Shown here: positions 45,701 through 53,319 of the stretch, one piece after another
How positions within the stretch are numbered: the first letter of the stretch is position 1
Layout: every line of letters starts with the position of its first letter
DNA from: an uncultured Acidobacteriia bacterium
GTDB lineage: Bacteria; Acidobacteriota; Terriglobia; Bryobacterales; Bryobacteraceae
DNA: 64,000 nt
Assembly: GCA_903875575.1 (NCBI GenBank)
Contig: CAIQWJ010000069.1
Location: 1-64,000, forward strand
Direction of reading: 5' to 3'
Translations under genes and position numbers: made by a program
The notes under the pieces: generated by a model
Database searches by the model: none
The model's input: the letters and a program-made list of their open reading frames with translations, nothing else
What the model was told of the DNA's origin: nothing

Positions 45701-46040
45701 GAAGTTCGAGGGCATTCCGACTTTCGAAAATGTGACGCTGGCGCAGGGCGAAACCACGACCGGAAGGTTCTTCATTTTCGATCAACCGCCGGGCATGGAT
45801 CGTCTGGCACCTCCGAAGCCGGAAACACCCTTGCCCGCGCTGCCTCCCGTGAAGACGGTGACGGAAGCTGTGGACCGTGTTTACTGGCATCTGCTGGGCA
45901 GAGCTCCCACGGCGGCCGAGCGCCTGGTGGCAACGGAGGCCTTGCGCGACCCGGCTCACCCGAATCGCCCTACTGCGGCGGCTTTGGCGGACCTGCTTTG
46001 GTCAGTGATGGTCAGCCCCGAGTTTCAGTTTATTCGCTAA
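42723..46040 (+). CDS. Exported planctomycete-type cytochrome c protein with DUF1549 and DUF1553 and collagen-like inserts
   Basis: The 1105-aa protein has an N-terminal signal (WRAILAGSVGVLVAVSLS), then a PSCyt1-like cytochrome domain with CLVCH (C81-H85) and VDYARDIHPILADH, a DUF1549 domain (about 195-400, with CNSCH at 359-363) and a DUF1553 domain (about 430-560, RSTIAEIFTDPRNGRLPRTL, NRIWERLMGRGIV). A third CxxCH (CSQCH, C860-H864) is near the C-terminus. Two glycine-rich collagen-like tracts of GAT/GST triplets interrupt it, about 545-555 and 590-660, with a short third near 745. The last part also looks like a binding domain. This family, paired with DUF1501, is widespread in Planctomycetota and Acidobacteriota with unproven function. 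It is the first gene of a three-gene operon. Confidence 0.88.
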   Translation: MAPHNSGFRSSRPWRAILAGSVGVLVAVSLSRLGYSQAAQVPPPAKKAAVSATAGETSTATAPAVTVDYARDIHPILADHCLVCHNAEKRSGGLSLGTYDDIMQGGKDGAAVSPGHSGQSLLVRRIVGEVGPVMPLGGDPLSAAEIATLRKWIDEGARATPGSDVGKARWEPQLTLTEPAMPAVTWSDWTQPLDRFTAAYLAKQGVAQPIPVDQAEFARRAFLDIQGFLPTPDEIRAFLASKDPEKRTKLVASLMDNPTRYSEHWISYWNDLLRNDEGVVYYSETAGRKSITPWLLDALVKNKPYNQMVKELLNPTMPTDPDGFLIGVNWRGTTSASQTPALQASQNTAQIFIGINFKCNSCHDSFISKWKLKDAYSLAAYFSAEEKLQLYRCDVAQPDQFATASYMYPEINRPLASLSTADRRSTIAEIFTDPRNGRLPRTLVNRIWERLMGRGIVENVDDMDGEPWSPEVLDYLSSDFVKSGYDIKHLIATIIGSQTYQMQAVARPEGPPKNYVFRGPELRRITAEQFADAIASVTGDWHVAKAPTVSATGATGATGAPKVLGVFSGAPVDTEENLAINARLAAPRPAATGSTGSTGSTGVSGSTGSTGVTGTTGTAAAGATGRTTQIAGGRGGANGATGSTGASGATGRGPAPIAGGIYAREWRVAGSNLTRAMGRPIRDQVYSTRDTQATTMQAVELVNGETLNHWVWRGAQRMLGELPPEPTSLFSRQVAGTVTTAPAPAATGSTGGVGRGGATAATSPPVVDPADAAYPPLMVTINGSNGPLLKAVQAKDVAKAATEAAKMATAFDSVVKYWSAKKADDAASLAMKAWDAANTIANSKDVNVQDEALTTLLNTCSQCHTAHRISGAQGVAAISTSVLATGVSRTVVVPPVPFSIDVSKSKKLYLIVEDGLSTAPDKATPLWLNAVFTAGDGSKTPLTSLRPVDVSGLRDDKSPIIPLGGDKDKPVIEAVRVKFPSVLVYDISNRGFKKFEGIPTFENVTLAQGETTTGRFFIFDQPPGMDRLAPPKPETPLPALPPVKTVTEAVDRVYWHLLGRAPTAAERLVATEALRDPAHPNRPTAAALADLLWSVMVSPEFQFIR

Positions 46041-46065
46041 GATCGAAGGTGCGCAGAGTATCGCC

Positions 46066-47544
46066 ATGGAAAACCAAACATTGAAAACCGGAGAGCGGAG
46101 ACTGACGAAGGAAGAAGCGCTGATCTCTTCGAAGATCGACCGGCGCGGCTTCATGGGCCGGAGTGTGACCACGGCGGCGATGCTGGCATCGCTGATTGGC
46201 GTGGAACCGGAGATGGTGAAAGCGGCCACGCCGAACGCAGCCACGGCCGATTCGCTGATCGTGCTCTGGATGGGCGGCGGCATGGCGTCCACCGAGACGT
46301 TTGACCCCAAGCGCTATACGCCTTTCGCGCCGGGAGTTCGCACGGACAAAGTGCTCAGCACTTTCCCGGCGATCAATACCGCCGTTGACAACATCAAGAT
46401 CTCCCAGGGCCTGGAGAGCGTGGCGAAGGTCATGGACCGCGGTTCGCTGATCCGCAGTTTTCAGGCGGCCGATCTGGGCTTCATTCTGCATTCGCGGCAC
46501 CAGTTCCACTGGCATACAGGCTACATCCCGCCGCAACCGATGGCCGTGCCTCACATCGGCGCAGTGATTGCGAAGATGCTGGGACCGCGCGTCGATACAG
46601 TGCCGCCGTTCATTTCGATCGGTCAGAATCTGGAAATCGGCGGCGAATCGCCGGCACTGAAATCGTTCCACACGGCGGGCTTCCTGGGCAGCGAATACGG
46701 CCCCGTGCTGCTGGCGGACCCGCAGGATGCGGCGTCGGCAGTGCGGCCTCCGTCCGATCTTGGGGCGACGCGGTTCACCAGCCGTCGCAAGCTCTACGAG
46801 AAGATTCTGGCAAAGGAACCGGTCTATCAGTTTGCCGGCGACTACCAGCGGCAGAGTCTGCTGCGCTCTCTGGATGCCGCCGATAAGCTACTGACGTCGC
46901 CTTCGGCAAAGGCCTTCGATATTTCACTGGAAGCGAAAGAGAAGTTCGATATTTACAATACGAGCCGCTTCGGTCAGGGCTGCTTACTGGCGCGGCGACT
47001 GGTAGAGGCTGGCGCTCGCTATGTGGAAGTGACCACGGAATACGTGCCGTTCCGCTGGTGGGACAGCCATCAGGACGGACATTCGCGCGCGGAGATGATG
47101 AAGAAGATCATTGACGGCCCGGTGGCGCAACTGATTCTGGACCTGGAAGAACGAGGCCTGCTGAATCGCACGCTGGTGGTGCTGGCAAGTGAGTTCAGCC
47201 GGGATGCGATCACGGAAGGCAAAGTCGGCAAGGAAGTGAAAGACCAGGCGAACACGCCGGATGTGATGCAGCTTCCCGTGCACTACGGGATGCATCGCCA
47301 CTTTACCGCCGCTGGTTCCGTGCTGATGTTCGGCGGCGGCATTAAGAAGGGTTTTGTCTATGGCAAGACCGCCGAGGAGCGGCCCTGCACAACGATTGAG
47401 AATCCGGTATCGCTGGAAGACCTGCACGCGACGATCTATCACGCACTGGGAATTCCGCCGGACGCGAAGTTCATCAACGAGCAGCGGCCGGTTTTTGTGA
47501 CGAAAGATGGCAAGGGGAAGGTCGTCAACGACCTTTACGCATGA
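46066..47544 (+). CDS. DUF1501 protein, Tat-exported
   Basis: The 492-aa protein has a twin-arginine signal (SKIDRRGFMGRSVTTAAMLASL) and the DUF1501 pattern: SLIVLWMGGGMASTETFDPK, FLGSEYGPVLLADP, GCLLARRLVEAGARYVEVT, GLLNRTLVVLASEFSRD and the final HATIYHALGIPPD. The fold belongs to the alkaline phosphatase/sulfatase superfamily, with several His and Asp in strands (HIGAVIAK, DSHQDGHS), but catalytic activity is unproven. It follows the DUF1549 gene by 26 bp and overlaps the next gene region, as in many genomes where these two are neighbours. Together they probably form a periplasmic machine of unknown substrate. Confidence 0.92.
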   Translation: MENQTLKTGERRLTKEEALISSKIDRRGFMGRSVTTAAMLASLIGVEPEMVKAATPNAATADSLIVLWMGGGMASTETFDPKRYTPFAPGVRTDKVLSTFPAINTAVDNIKISQGLESVAKVMDRGSLIRSFQAADLGFILHSRHQFHWHTGYIPPQPMAVPHIGAVIAKMLGPRVDTVPPFISIGQNLEIGGESPALKSFHTAGFLGSEYGPVLLADPQDAASAVRPPSDLGATRFTSRRKLYEKILAKEPVYQFAGDYQRQSLLRSLDAADKLLTSPSAKAFDISLEAKEKFDIYNTSRFGQGCLLARRLVEAGARYVEVTTEYVPFRWWDSHQDGHSRAEMMKKIIDGPVAQLILDLEERGLLNRTLVVLASEFSRDAITEGKVGKEVKDQANTPDVMQLPVHYGMHRHFTAAGSVLMFGGGIKKGFVYGKTAEERPCTTIENPVSLEDLHATIYHALGIPPDAKFINEQRPVFVTKDGKGKVVNDLYA

Positions 47545-47558
47545 CGAAGGGGAAATCC

Positions 47559-48641
47559 ATGCAGATTACACGACGAAGCTTTGTGACAGGTCTCACCGCG
47601 CCGCTCATTCTTGGCGCACAGGATAAGGCGGGGAGCAAGGCCCCGGTTATCGGGGAAGGCGACCAGAAGTACGAGTGGATGGAAAGCTGGGGCGAACTCC
47701 CTTCGCACATCAAGTGGGGCAATACCCACAATGTTGTGGAGGACGCGCAGGCGAATATCTACGTCCACCACACCGTCTATGCCGATAGCGAAAGCAAGGA
47801 TTCCGTGGTGGTGTTTGACGCTAAGGGCAAGTTCATCCGCTCCTGGGGTTCGGAATATGCCGGCTGTGCGCACGGCATGATGATTCACAAAGAGGGGCGC
47901 GATGAGTTTCTCTATCTGACGGCGAACGCGGCACCGAAGGGTGCAACGCCGCCGCCCGCAGGTGCCGCTTCCATCGTGAAGACAACGCTGAAGGGCGAGA
48001 TTGTCTGGAAGATCCAGGGACCGCCGGATATTCCGTCGTATAAGACTCCCGACGCGACAACGAATCAGCTGCCGCCCTACAACCCCACGAATCTGACGCT
48101 TGCCCCGAACGGCGATGTCTACGTGGCCGATGGCTACGGCTCTTACTACGTGAACCATTACGATAAGAACGGCAAGTACCTGAACACGTTTGGCGGCAAG
48201 GGTTCAGACCCTGGACAACTGCGGGAGCCGCACGGCATCTGGATGGACAATCGCACCGGCAGCCCGATTCTCACCGTGGCGGACCGCCGCAATAACCGGC
48301 TACAGAGGTTCACGCTGGCGGGCGCGCACATCGACTTTGTGCCCGGCTTCCGGCTGCCCTGCCACTTCAACATCCATCCGACCAACGGCACCGTCGTGAT
48401 TCCTGAGTTGAACAACGCGGCGCTGGTGGTGGATAAGAGCAATAAGATTATTGCGACGTTGGGTGATCCGGCGGCTGCGAATGCGGTGCCGAACCCGAAG
48501 CGCAATGAGAAAGACCGGAGTAAGTTCGTGCCCGGACAGTTTGTACAGCCTCATGGCGCGAGTTTCGATCACGAAGGAAATATTTTTGTGGCGGAGTGGG
48601 TGGATATTGGGCGGGTGACGAAGTTACGCAAGGTTGCGTAG
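47559..48641 (+). CDS. Exported NHL-repeat / peptidylglycine-alpha-amidating-lyase-like beta-propeller protein
   Basis: The 360-aa protein has a Tat-type signal (ITRRSFVTGLTAPLILGA) and six-bladed-propeller repeats with NHL-like text: VFDAKGKFIRSWGSEYAGCAHG, APNGDVYVADGYGSYYVNHYD, GSDPGQLREPHGIWMD, VADRRNNRLQRFTLAG and FDHEGNIFVAEW. An ATG at 47541 overlaps the DUF1501 stop, but AAGGGGA precedes the second in-frame ATG at 47559, which also puts RR near the N-terminus, so 47559 is preferred. It is cotranscribed with DUF1549/DUF1553 and DUF1501. Ligand or substrate unknown; propellers of this type bind partners or act as lyases or lactonases. Confidence 0.84.
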   Translation: MQITRRSFVTGLTAPLILGAQDKAGSKAPVIGEGDQKYEWMESWGELPSHIKWGNTHNVVEDAQANIYVHHTVYADSESKDSVVVFDAKGKFIRSWGSEYAGCAHGMMIHKEGRDEFLYLTANAAPKGATPPPAGAASIVKTTLKGEIVWKIQGPPDIPSYKTPDATTNQLPPYNPTNLTLAPNGDVYVADGYGSYYVNHYDKNGKYLNTFGGKGSDPGQLREPHGIWMDNRTGSPILTVADRRNNRLQRFTLAGAHIDFVPGFRLPCHFNIHPTNGTVVIPELNNAALVVDKSNKIIATLGDPAAANAVPNPKRNEKDRSKFVPGQFVQPHGASFDHEGNIFVAEWVDIGRVTKLRKVA

Positions 48642-48648
48642 CGCGGAA

Positions 48649-50013
48649 TCAGCGCGAGAGCCGCAGAATCTGGGACGCCACCTGCTGAAAGGCTCCGTGT
48701 AACTGCGCTACCGTCGGTGCAAATACCGATAGCCCCGCAACCTGACTGTGGTTGTAGGACGCCGAGCCAGGATCGTTGGCAGCGCGCGCGAGCAGCACCT
48801 GATCCGGGGGCAGGCCTGGATTGTTGCCCAGGCCAATCGTGTAGATGGCTGGTGTGAGAGTCGTGTCGCTGCGAATCCGGTTTGCCGCGTCATCAAAAGC
48901 GTTCAGACTGGCATTCGTGACGCTGACTCCGGTCACCTGATTCAGATTCACCGGCGCGTACGCCGCAATCGAACCGGTCCCGTTGGTCGAATTGCCGTTC
49001 GTGTCCTGTGATGGCAGACCCGTCAGGTAGCTCGCGATGCTCCACGATGGCGCTAGATTTGTGCAGCCTCCGGCATTGGGCGCGGCGCGGGTTTCCGTGG
49101 CGTCGTTCAGGGAAGTGGCCGTGGGATCCGAGAGTCCCATGGCGCTGGTTTCGTTGATATCCGCGAGTAGCACGCCGGCGACTGGATTGACGAGCTTCCT
49201 GCAGCCGGCGGCCGCGTTGACCAGACCCTGGAAATTTGCGGTGAACGTGTTCGCCAGGCCGTCGGTGAAGAGAACGATCACGTTGTAAGCGCCCACCTGG
49301 TTGAGGGTCTTGAGTTGTTGCCATGCCAGCCAGAGTCCCTGCGCACTGTTGGTGGCGCCGTTGGTGGAGGTGAGGTTGCCGATGAGCTTCGGAACATTCG
49401 GGGAATCCGTGAGGAACGCGGTGGAGGGCGGGTAGGCGAGGTAAGCCGTGCCAGTGAAGGCGACCAGGCCAACGTTATCGCGACCGCTGGCGAACTGGTT
49501 GACGAAGGTTGTCGCGTCCGTTTGCACGGTTGCCATCACCTGTGACATGGAACCGGAGTGGTCCAGCACCAGCATCATGTTGAGATCCCGACGCTGCGCG
49601 ACTACGGTAATGCTGATGGGTGTGGGCCCGACTCCCAGGATTTTGAGGAACATCACCGGCACGCTGCCTGTAGCCGTGACGGTGACTGTGCGGAAATGGG
49701 CTCCGTTGTTCGACGCCACGCCGATTGTGGCACTGGCGTTGGAGACAGGCGTGGGAATGGCACTCACGTCGGCATTGAATACCGCCAGAGCCGCGGCAGT
49801 GGCATTCGCAGTCTGGGCAGCCGGAGTCTGGCCGATACTCAGGGAACGCGCACCGGCGAGAGCAGCAGCGTCGGCGGCGGTGGAGATTGCCTCTCTCACC
49901 ATGTAGGTGGTCGCGCCATCGATGGCGAGGCCGACCATTGGTATCATCACCAGACAGAACAGCGCCGCCAGCACCAGGGCCGCGCCGCTGCGCCGGGCAT
50001 CGCGGCTTCGCAT
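48649..50013 (-). CDS. tadG: TadG-like minor pilus protein with von Willebrand A domain
   Basis: The 454-aa protein has the TadG order: a TadE/G N-terminal membrane anchor (SGAALVLAALFCLVMIPMVGLAIDG) followed by STAADAAALAGARSL, then a vWA domain from about 145 with the metal motif DHSGSMSQ, LVAFTGTAYL, IVLFTDGLANT and an extension up to the stop. TadG is anchored at the inner membrane and helps assemble or anchor the Flp pilus. It overlaps by one base with the TadE-like gene upstream; the three minor-pilin genes form an operon after the LuxR-type gene. Location next to the Tad cluster, in opposite orientation, supports its role. Confidence 0.86.
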   Translation of the reverse strand: MRSRDARRSGAALVLAALFCLVMIPMVGLAIDGATTYMVREAISTAADAAALAGARSLSIGQTPAAQTANATAAALAVFNADVSAIPTPVSNASATIGVASNNGAHFRTVTVTATGSVPVMFLKILGVGPTPISITVVAQRRDLNMMLVLDHSGSMSQVMATVQTDATTFVNQFASGRDNVGLVAFTGTAYLAYPPSTAFLTDSPNVPKLIGNLTSTNGATNSAQGLWLAWQQLKTLNQVGAYNVIVLFTDGLANTFTANFQGLVNAAAGCRKLVNPVAGVLLADINETSAMGLSDPTATSLNDATETRAAPNAGGCTNLAPSWSIASYLTGLPSQDTNGNSTNGTGSIAAYAPVNLNQVTGVSVTNASLNAFDDAANRIRSDTTLTPAIYTIGLGNNPGLPPDQVLLARAANDPGSASYNHSQVAGLSVFAPTVAQLHGAFQQVASQILRLSR

Positions 50014-50582
50014 CAGAAGACCACCTTCTGGTAAATCCCAGTGCCTTTGAGGACGCCCGTCCAGTCGAACTGGGCCGTGCTGAAATACGTCTCACCGAGG
50101 TATGCCGTCTGACCCGAGGCGAGCGTCAGCATGGAATTGAAGCTGGTTGCGTTTGCCGACGCATCTTTCAGATTGGTCACGTTGCCACCCGCGTCCAGCA
50201 GACTCGTCTTTGGATTGACGTAGGAGCTTGAACGTAACCCGGCGTTACCGATCACCACTCGGCGGACGCAGACAGCTGTGCCGTTGCCCGTGCCCTGAAT
50301 TTCGCTGAGGATCACGACGCCGTTACCCCCTGCCGCGGCGATATTCAGCGTCCCTGCCGTCTTGAGCAGCAGGTTCACGCTCGCTGCCTGCGAGAAATCC
50401 ATTCCGGTGGCGAACATGTGGGTGGCATTTCTATTCAAGGCGGCAACCCGCGACGACATCAGCAGAGACATGCCGACGGTCGACAGGCCCAGCAGGATCG
50501 GTACGAACACAAAAGACCCGGCGAGCACAAACTCGATCAGAGTGCTGCCATGTCGGCCATGGCTTTCCGGTTTTCGCATCAT
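50013..50582 (-). CDS. TadE-like minor pilin (copy 2)
   Basis: The 189-aa product has a short cytoplasmic tail and the TadE signature GSTLIEFVLAGSFVFVPILLGLSTVGMSL, the pilin-like hydrophobic segment with a Glu shortly after Gly that the TadV/CpaA peptidase family cleaves. The extracytoplasmic part is strand-rich (FNSMLTLASGQTAYLGETYF). It overlaps tadG by one base and the preceding TadE-like gene by four (ATGA). TadE/F pseudopilins are needed for Flp fibre assembly. Which of the two is closer to TadF cannot be said. Confidence 0.82.
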   Translation of the reverse strand: MMRKPESHGRHGSTLIEFVLAGSFVFVPILLGLSTVGMSLLMSSRVAALNRNATHMFATGMDFSQAASVNLLLKTAGTLNIAAAGGNGVVILSEIQGTGNGTAVCVRRVVIGNAGLRSSSYVNPKTSLLDAGGNVTNLKDASANATSFNSMLTLASGQTAYLGETYFSTAQFDWTGVLKGTGIYQKVVF

Positions 50583-51049
50583 GGAGTCGGCGGAATCCCT
50601 CCGGGCGAACCCTCGATCTTATCGATGGCGGTTACGGTAACCGGTACTGCGTTGCCGGATCGAAAGAGGGGTGCCAAAGGCTGCAGCGGGTAATTCGTTA
50701 TGGAAACCTGCACCAGATTGCCGCCGATGTTGCTGTTGGTCGGTTTGAGCGAGACACCGTCGAGAAACTGCACCGAAAGAGTCCCTGCTTTCGTGCCCGT
50801 CAGAAAGCCCAGCGACGCACTCTGCACCACCGCCTTAACGGACGCAACCTGACCCAGGCCTGCTGAAACCTGACCGGTGACTGCGTAGCGCGCGCCTTCC
50901 TGTACGGCATTTTGCAAAGTCGCTTTGACAAACATCGTCCACCCGGTGTCAAGGACCAGAAAGCCGAGGGCGAGAAAAGGCAGCAGCATGAGTGCGCCTT
51001 CTACGAGTTGAGATCCGCGGCGTCGTTGGTGGCGGCACAACGTCGTCAT
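50579..51049 (-). CDS. TadE-like minor pilin (copy 1)
   Basis: The 156-aa protein begins with a basic leader (RRRGSQLVEGALMLLPFLALGFLVLD), where the G-x4-E pattern of TadE-like prepilins is clear, and continues with KATLQNAVQEGARYAVTGQ, the classical TadE helix. The C-terminal domain is small and beta-rich. ATGA overlap couples it to the next gene. It starts 4 bp after the LuxR-type gene stop and probably shares its transcript. Confidence 0.84.
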   Translation of the reverse strand: MTTLCRHQRRRGSQLVEGALMLLPFLALGFLVLDTGWTMFVKATLQNAVQEGARYAVTGQVSAGLGQVASVKAVVQSASLGFLTGTKAGTLSVQFLDGVSLKPTNSNIGGNLVQVSITNYPLQPLAPLFRSGNAVPVTVTAIDKIEGSPGGIPPTP

Positions 51050-51052
51050 GGC

Positions 51053-51802
51053 CTACTCCCCGGCCGCCGGCGTGTAACCGCGTCGCCGCTTGGGTTCCAC
51101 CAGAAACAGGGAGCGCAGAACCGGGCGCGCGCGAACTTCGTCGCTCTCGGTCACGAAAGCGTCCCGCCCGTCCCACGTCGCCTGACCAAAGTACGGATTC
51201 TTCAGCCCGAACAGGGCGACCTCAAACCGGTCCCGCGCGCCGATCTTCGCGAAGAGTTTGGAAAGGTAGATGCGCACTGTACCCTCGGTAATCCCAAGAC
51301 AGGCTGCAATCTCCTTGTTCTTCATCCCCTGCGCCAGCAAATTCACGAGCTGGCTCTCTCGCTGCGTGAGCGCCACACGCCTGGAGTGTTCCGGCACCTC
51401 TTCCGCAGGGGCACTGCTCCCGTTGGCGATGTTGATCAGATTCGCGATAAACCCTTCGCTTGTGCAGCCGCCGCGACGGAGGAAGCCCGCTACTCCCAGC
51501 TCACCCGCCTGGTGCAGAATCTCGTCCGAGAAGTTCTTCCCCCAGATCACAAGGCGCGACGACGGCACCGCGACCCGCAGCGCCGCAATCACTCCCAGCG
51601 TCATCTCCGGAGCGAGTTCCAGCAGGATCATGTCCGGGCGAATCTGCTCCACCAATGGAATCAGGGCATATGCCTCCGGCAGCGCTGTGGTGACGTGGAA
51701 CTGTTTTGACGATGTCAGCACCACGGAAGCGCCCAGACCGAGGACAGGGTCGTCGGTGTAGACCACAATGCGGATCAGACGTTCGTCGTTCACCGGCTCC
51801 AT
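51053..51802 (-). CDS. LuxR/NarL-type regulator with degenerate receiver domain
   Basis: The 249-aa protein uses ATG 51802; the upstream extension is not conserved-looking. Residues about 9-125 are receiver-like, with the acidic pair D17-D18, but the phospho-accepting Asp is replaced: PDMILLELAP has E62 where Asp is expected, and the conserved Lys region reads GFLRRGG. The C-terminal domain (about 150-205) is a clear LuxR helix-turn-helix (LTQRESQLVNLLAQGMKNKE, CLGITEGTVRIYLSKLFAKI). It probably binds DNA without phosphorylation. It sits directly upstream of the minor-pilin genes and divergent from the Flp pilins, so it is a good candidate controller of the Tad locus. Confidence 0.83.
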   Translation of the reverse strand: MEPVNDERLIRIVVYTDDPVLGLGASVVLTSSKQFHVTTALPEAYALIPLVEQIRPDMILLELAPEMTLGVIAALRVAVPSSRLVIWGKNFSDEILHQAGELGVAGFLRRGGCTSEGFIANLINIANGSSAPAEEVPEHSRRVALTQRESQLVNLLAQGMKNKEIAACLGITEGTVRIYLSKLFAKIGARDRFEVALFGLKNPYFGQATWDGRDAFVTESDEVRARPVLRSLFLVEPKRRRGYTPAAGE

Positions 51803-51990
51803 GGTCCGATAGTACGGAGTTATTTTGGATGCGTCACTATCTCCTCTTAGTGCAGTGAGTAATACTCCTCCGGGTACTGGAACATGACAGCAGTTACTTA
51901 CTGCCGATTTGCGCTTCGTTTTGCGAATACTATCAAACCTCAATCTATCTGGACTTACTGGCAAAACCGTACAGTGGGATCACGGCACAA

Positions 51991-52350
51991 ATGAACACGA
52001 CAGACACATTCGGAGGGGAAGTAAAGCTGGCATGTTTCGCCAGGCTCAGCACCGCCACACAACCGGTGGCGCACGGAGTCACGGAGCATTTGTCGGGTAA
52101 GTGGATTGTCGTGGCGCTGCGGTCGGGTCCGGCGAGCGATCAGATTCAGACTGACACGAATCTGACGGTTGGCGTGGACCTGCCCTGCAGCAGACAGGTT
52201 GGGCCGAGGATTCTGGAGTTCGCAGCAACAGTATGCCGTGTCAACAGCATGCCGGGAGGCATGCGCGTGTTCGCCAGCGTGCATCGCATGAAAGTGGTCG
52301 ATGGCGAACGAGAGCCGGAGCTGCCGGTCTTAACGTCGTGGATTCAGTAA
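51991..52350 (+). CDS. Small protein, possible PilZ-like domain
   Basis: The 119-aa protein shows strands WIVVALRSG, VGVDLP, EFAATVCRV and FASVHRM in the order of a PilZ barrel, but the c-di-GMP-binding RxxxR motif is not visible, so it may be a non-binding relative or something else. It has no signal or membrane segment. It lies between the LuxR-type gene and the pilin genes, which suggests a Tad-related regulatory role. Family confidence is low. Confidence 0.42.
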   Translation: MNTTDTFGGEVKLACFARLSTATQPVAHGVTEHLSGKWIVVALRSGPASDQIQTDTNLTVGVDLPCSRQVGPRILEFAATVCRVNSMPGGMRVFASVHRMKVVDGEREPELPVLTSWIQ

Positions 52351-52391
52351 TAGATAGTTCGTATTCATAACTTAACTCAGGAGAGACTACA

Positions 52392-52565
52392 ATGAATTTT
52401 TTCAAAACCTTACTCATCGAAGAAGATGGCCAGGACATGGTCGAATACGGCCTGGTGATCGCCCTGGTGGTTCTGGCCAGCGCGGGGCTGCTGACGACAT
52501 TTAGCGGAAAGATCAGCACGGCTTTCACCGCACTCGGCACCGACGTCACCACCAACATCAAGTAG
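52392..52565 (+). CDS. flp: Flp-type major pilin (copy 1)
   Basis: A 57-aa prepilin, too short for many gene callers: leader MNFFKTLLIEEDG, then QDMVEYGLVIALVVLASAGL. Cleavage after Gly13 by the CpaA peptidase would leave a mature pilin with Glu5-Tyr6, the Flp signature. The C-terminal part (GKISTAFTALGTDVTT) is nearly identical to the next two copies. GGAGA lies upstream of the ATG. It is the main subunit candidate of the Tad pilus fibre. Confidence 0.92.
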   Translation: MNFFKTLLIEEDGQDMVEYGLVIALVVLASAGLLTTFSGKISTAFTALGTDVTTNIK

Positions 52566-52619
52566 TTCGCGGATCTCATCGCTACCAAGCGGTGTTCACT
52601 ACTCACGGAGGAATACAAA

Positions 52620-52793
52620 ATGTCATTCATCAAGAATCTGCTCATCGAAGAAGACGGCCAGGACATGGTCGAATACGGCCTGGTGATCGCCCTGGTGGTT
52701 CTCGCCAGCGCTGGTTTGCTCACGGCCTTCAACGGCAAAATCAGCACGGCTTTCACCGCTCTCGGCACTGACGTCACCACCAACATTAAGTAG
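52620..52793 (+). CDS. flp: Flp-type major pilin (copy 2)
   Basis: This 57-aa prepilin differs from copy 1 mainly in the leader (MSFIKNLLIEEDG) and two residues in the middle (LLTAFNG instead of LLTTFSG). Cleavage after Gly13 leaves QDMVEYGL. The ribosome binding site CGGAGGAA is 7-8 nt upstream and is shared in sequence with copy 3, showing duplication included the control region. Confidence 0.92.
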   Translation: MSFIKNLLIEEDGQDMVEYGLVIALVVLASAGLLTAFNGKISTAFTALGTDVTTNIK

Positions 52794-52848
52794 TTTCGCG
52801 GGTCTCATTGCTACCAATCGGTTTTCACTACTCACGGAGGAATACAAA

Positions 52849-53022
52849 ATGTCATTCATCAAGAATCTGCCCATCGAAGAAGACGGCCAGGACATGGTCG
52901 AATACGGTCTGGTCATCGCGCTCGTGGTTCTCGCCAGCGCGGGCCTGCTCACGGCCTTCAACGGCAAAATCAGCACGGCCTTTACCGCACTCGGCACTGA
53001 CGTCACCACCAACATCAAGTAG
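52849..53022 (+). CDS. flp: Flp-type major pilin (copy 3)
   Basis: Same length and mature sequence as copy 2; the only visible protein change is Leu8 to Pro in the leader (MSFIKNLPIEEDG). A Pro in the leader could slow targeting or processing. Several synonymous changes separate it from copy 2, so the duplication is not brand new or conversion has been partial. Confidence 0.92.
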   Translation: MSFIKNLPIEEDGQDMVEYGLVIALVVLASAGLLTAFNGKISTAFTALGTDVTTNIK

Positions 53023-53093
53023 TTCGCCACAACGTCGTTCCAGGGAATTCAGAAGTATGTTACGACCCGCTGGCCTAAAGGAAAGTGGCAATT

Positions 53094-53306
53094 ATGCCGA
53101 TCAACCAACTGTCGATCAATAGAGGTGAAATCTCGGGTCTTCGTTGTCTGTGCAGACGGTTCTTCCATGGGAATGGGGGGCAGGATCTGGTGGAGTATGC
53201 CCTTCTGGCTGGTGTGGTTGCTTTAGGGGCAGTGGCGGCATTGGGTGCGTTTCAAAAAGTGATCGCAGGGGCATGGGCGGCGATCAGCGCAAACTTGTCT
53301 GGCTGA
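53094..53306 (+). CDS. Divergent Flp-like pilin
   Basis: A 70-aa pilin-like protein with a longer, Cys- and Arg-rich leader (GLRCLCRRFFHGNG) and the Flp core GGQDLVEYALLAGVVALGAVAALG. Predicted cleavage after the second Gly leaves Glu5-Tyr6. It is clearly different from copies 1-3 and may be a minor or tip pilin. ATG 53094 is used; GTG 53085, in frame, is the alternative. It is 13 bp upstream of cpaB. Confidence 0.82.
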   Translation: MPINQLSINRGEISGLRCLCRRFFHGNGGQDLVEYALLAGVVALGAVAALGAFQKVIAGAWAAISANLSG

Positions 53307-53319
53307 GGGAGTTCGGTTC

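Larger units (their letters stand above)
52566..53022. repeat. Tandem duplication of the pilin unit (about 229 bp)
   Basis: Two consecutive units, 52566-52793 and 52794-53022, each hold spacer (CTCAYYGCTACCAA), ribosome binding site (CTCACGGAGGAATACAAA) and a pilin gene. Pilin ATGs are spaced 228 and 229 bp. The first pilin has a diverged upstream region and is the probable original. Confidence 0.8.
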
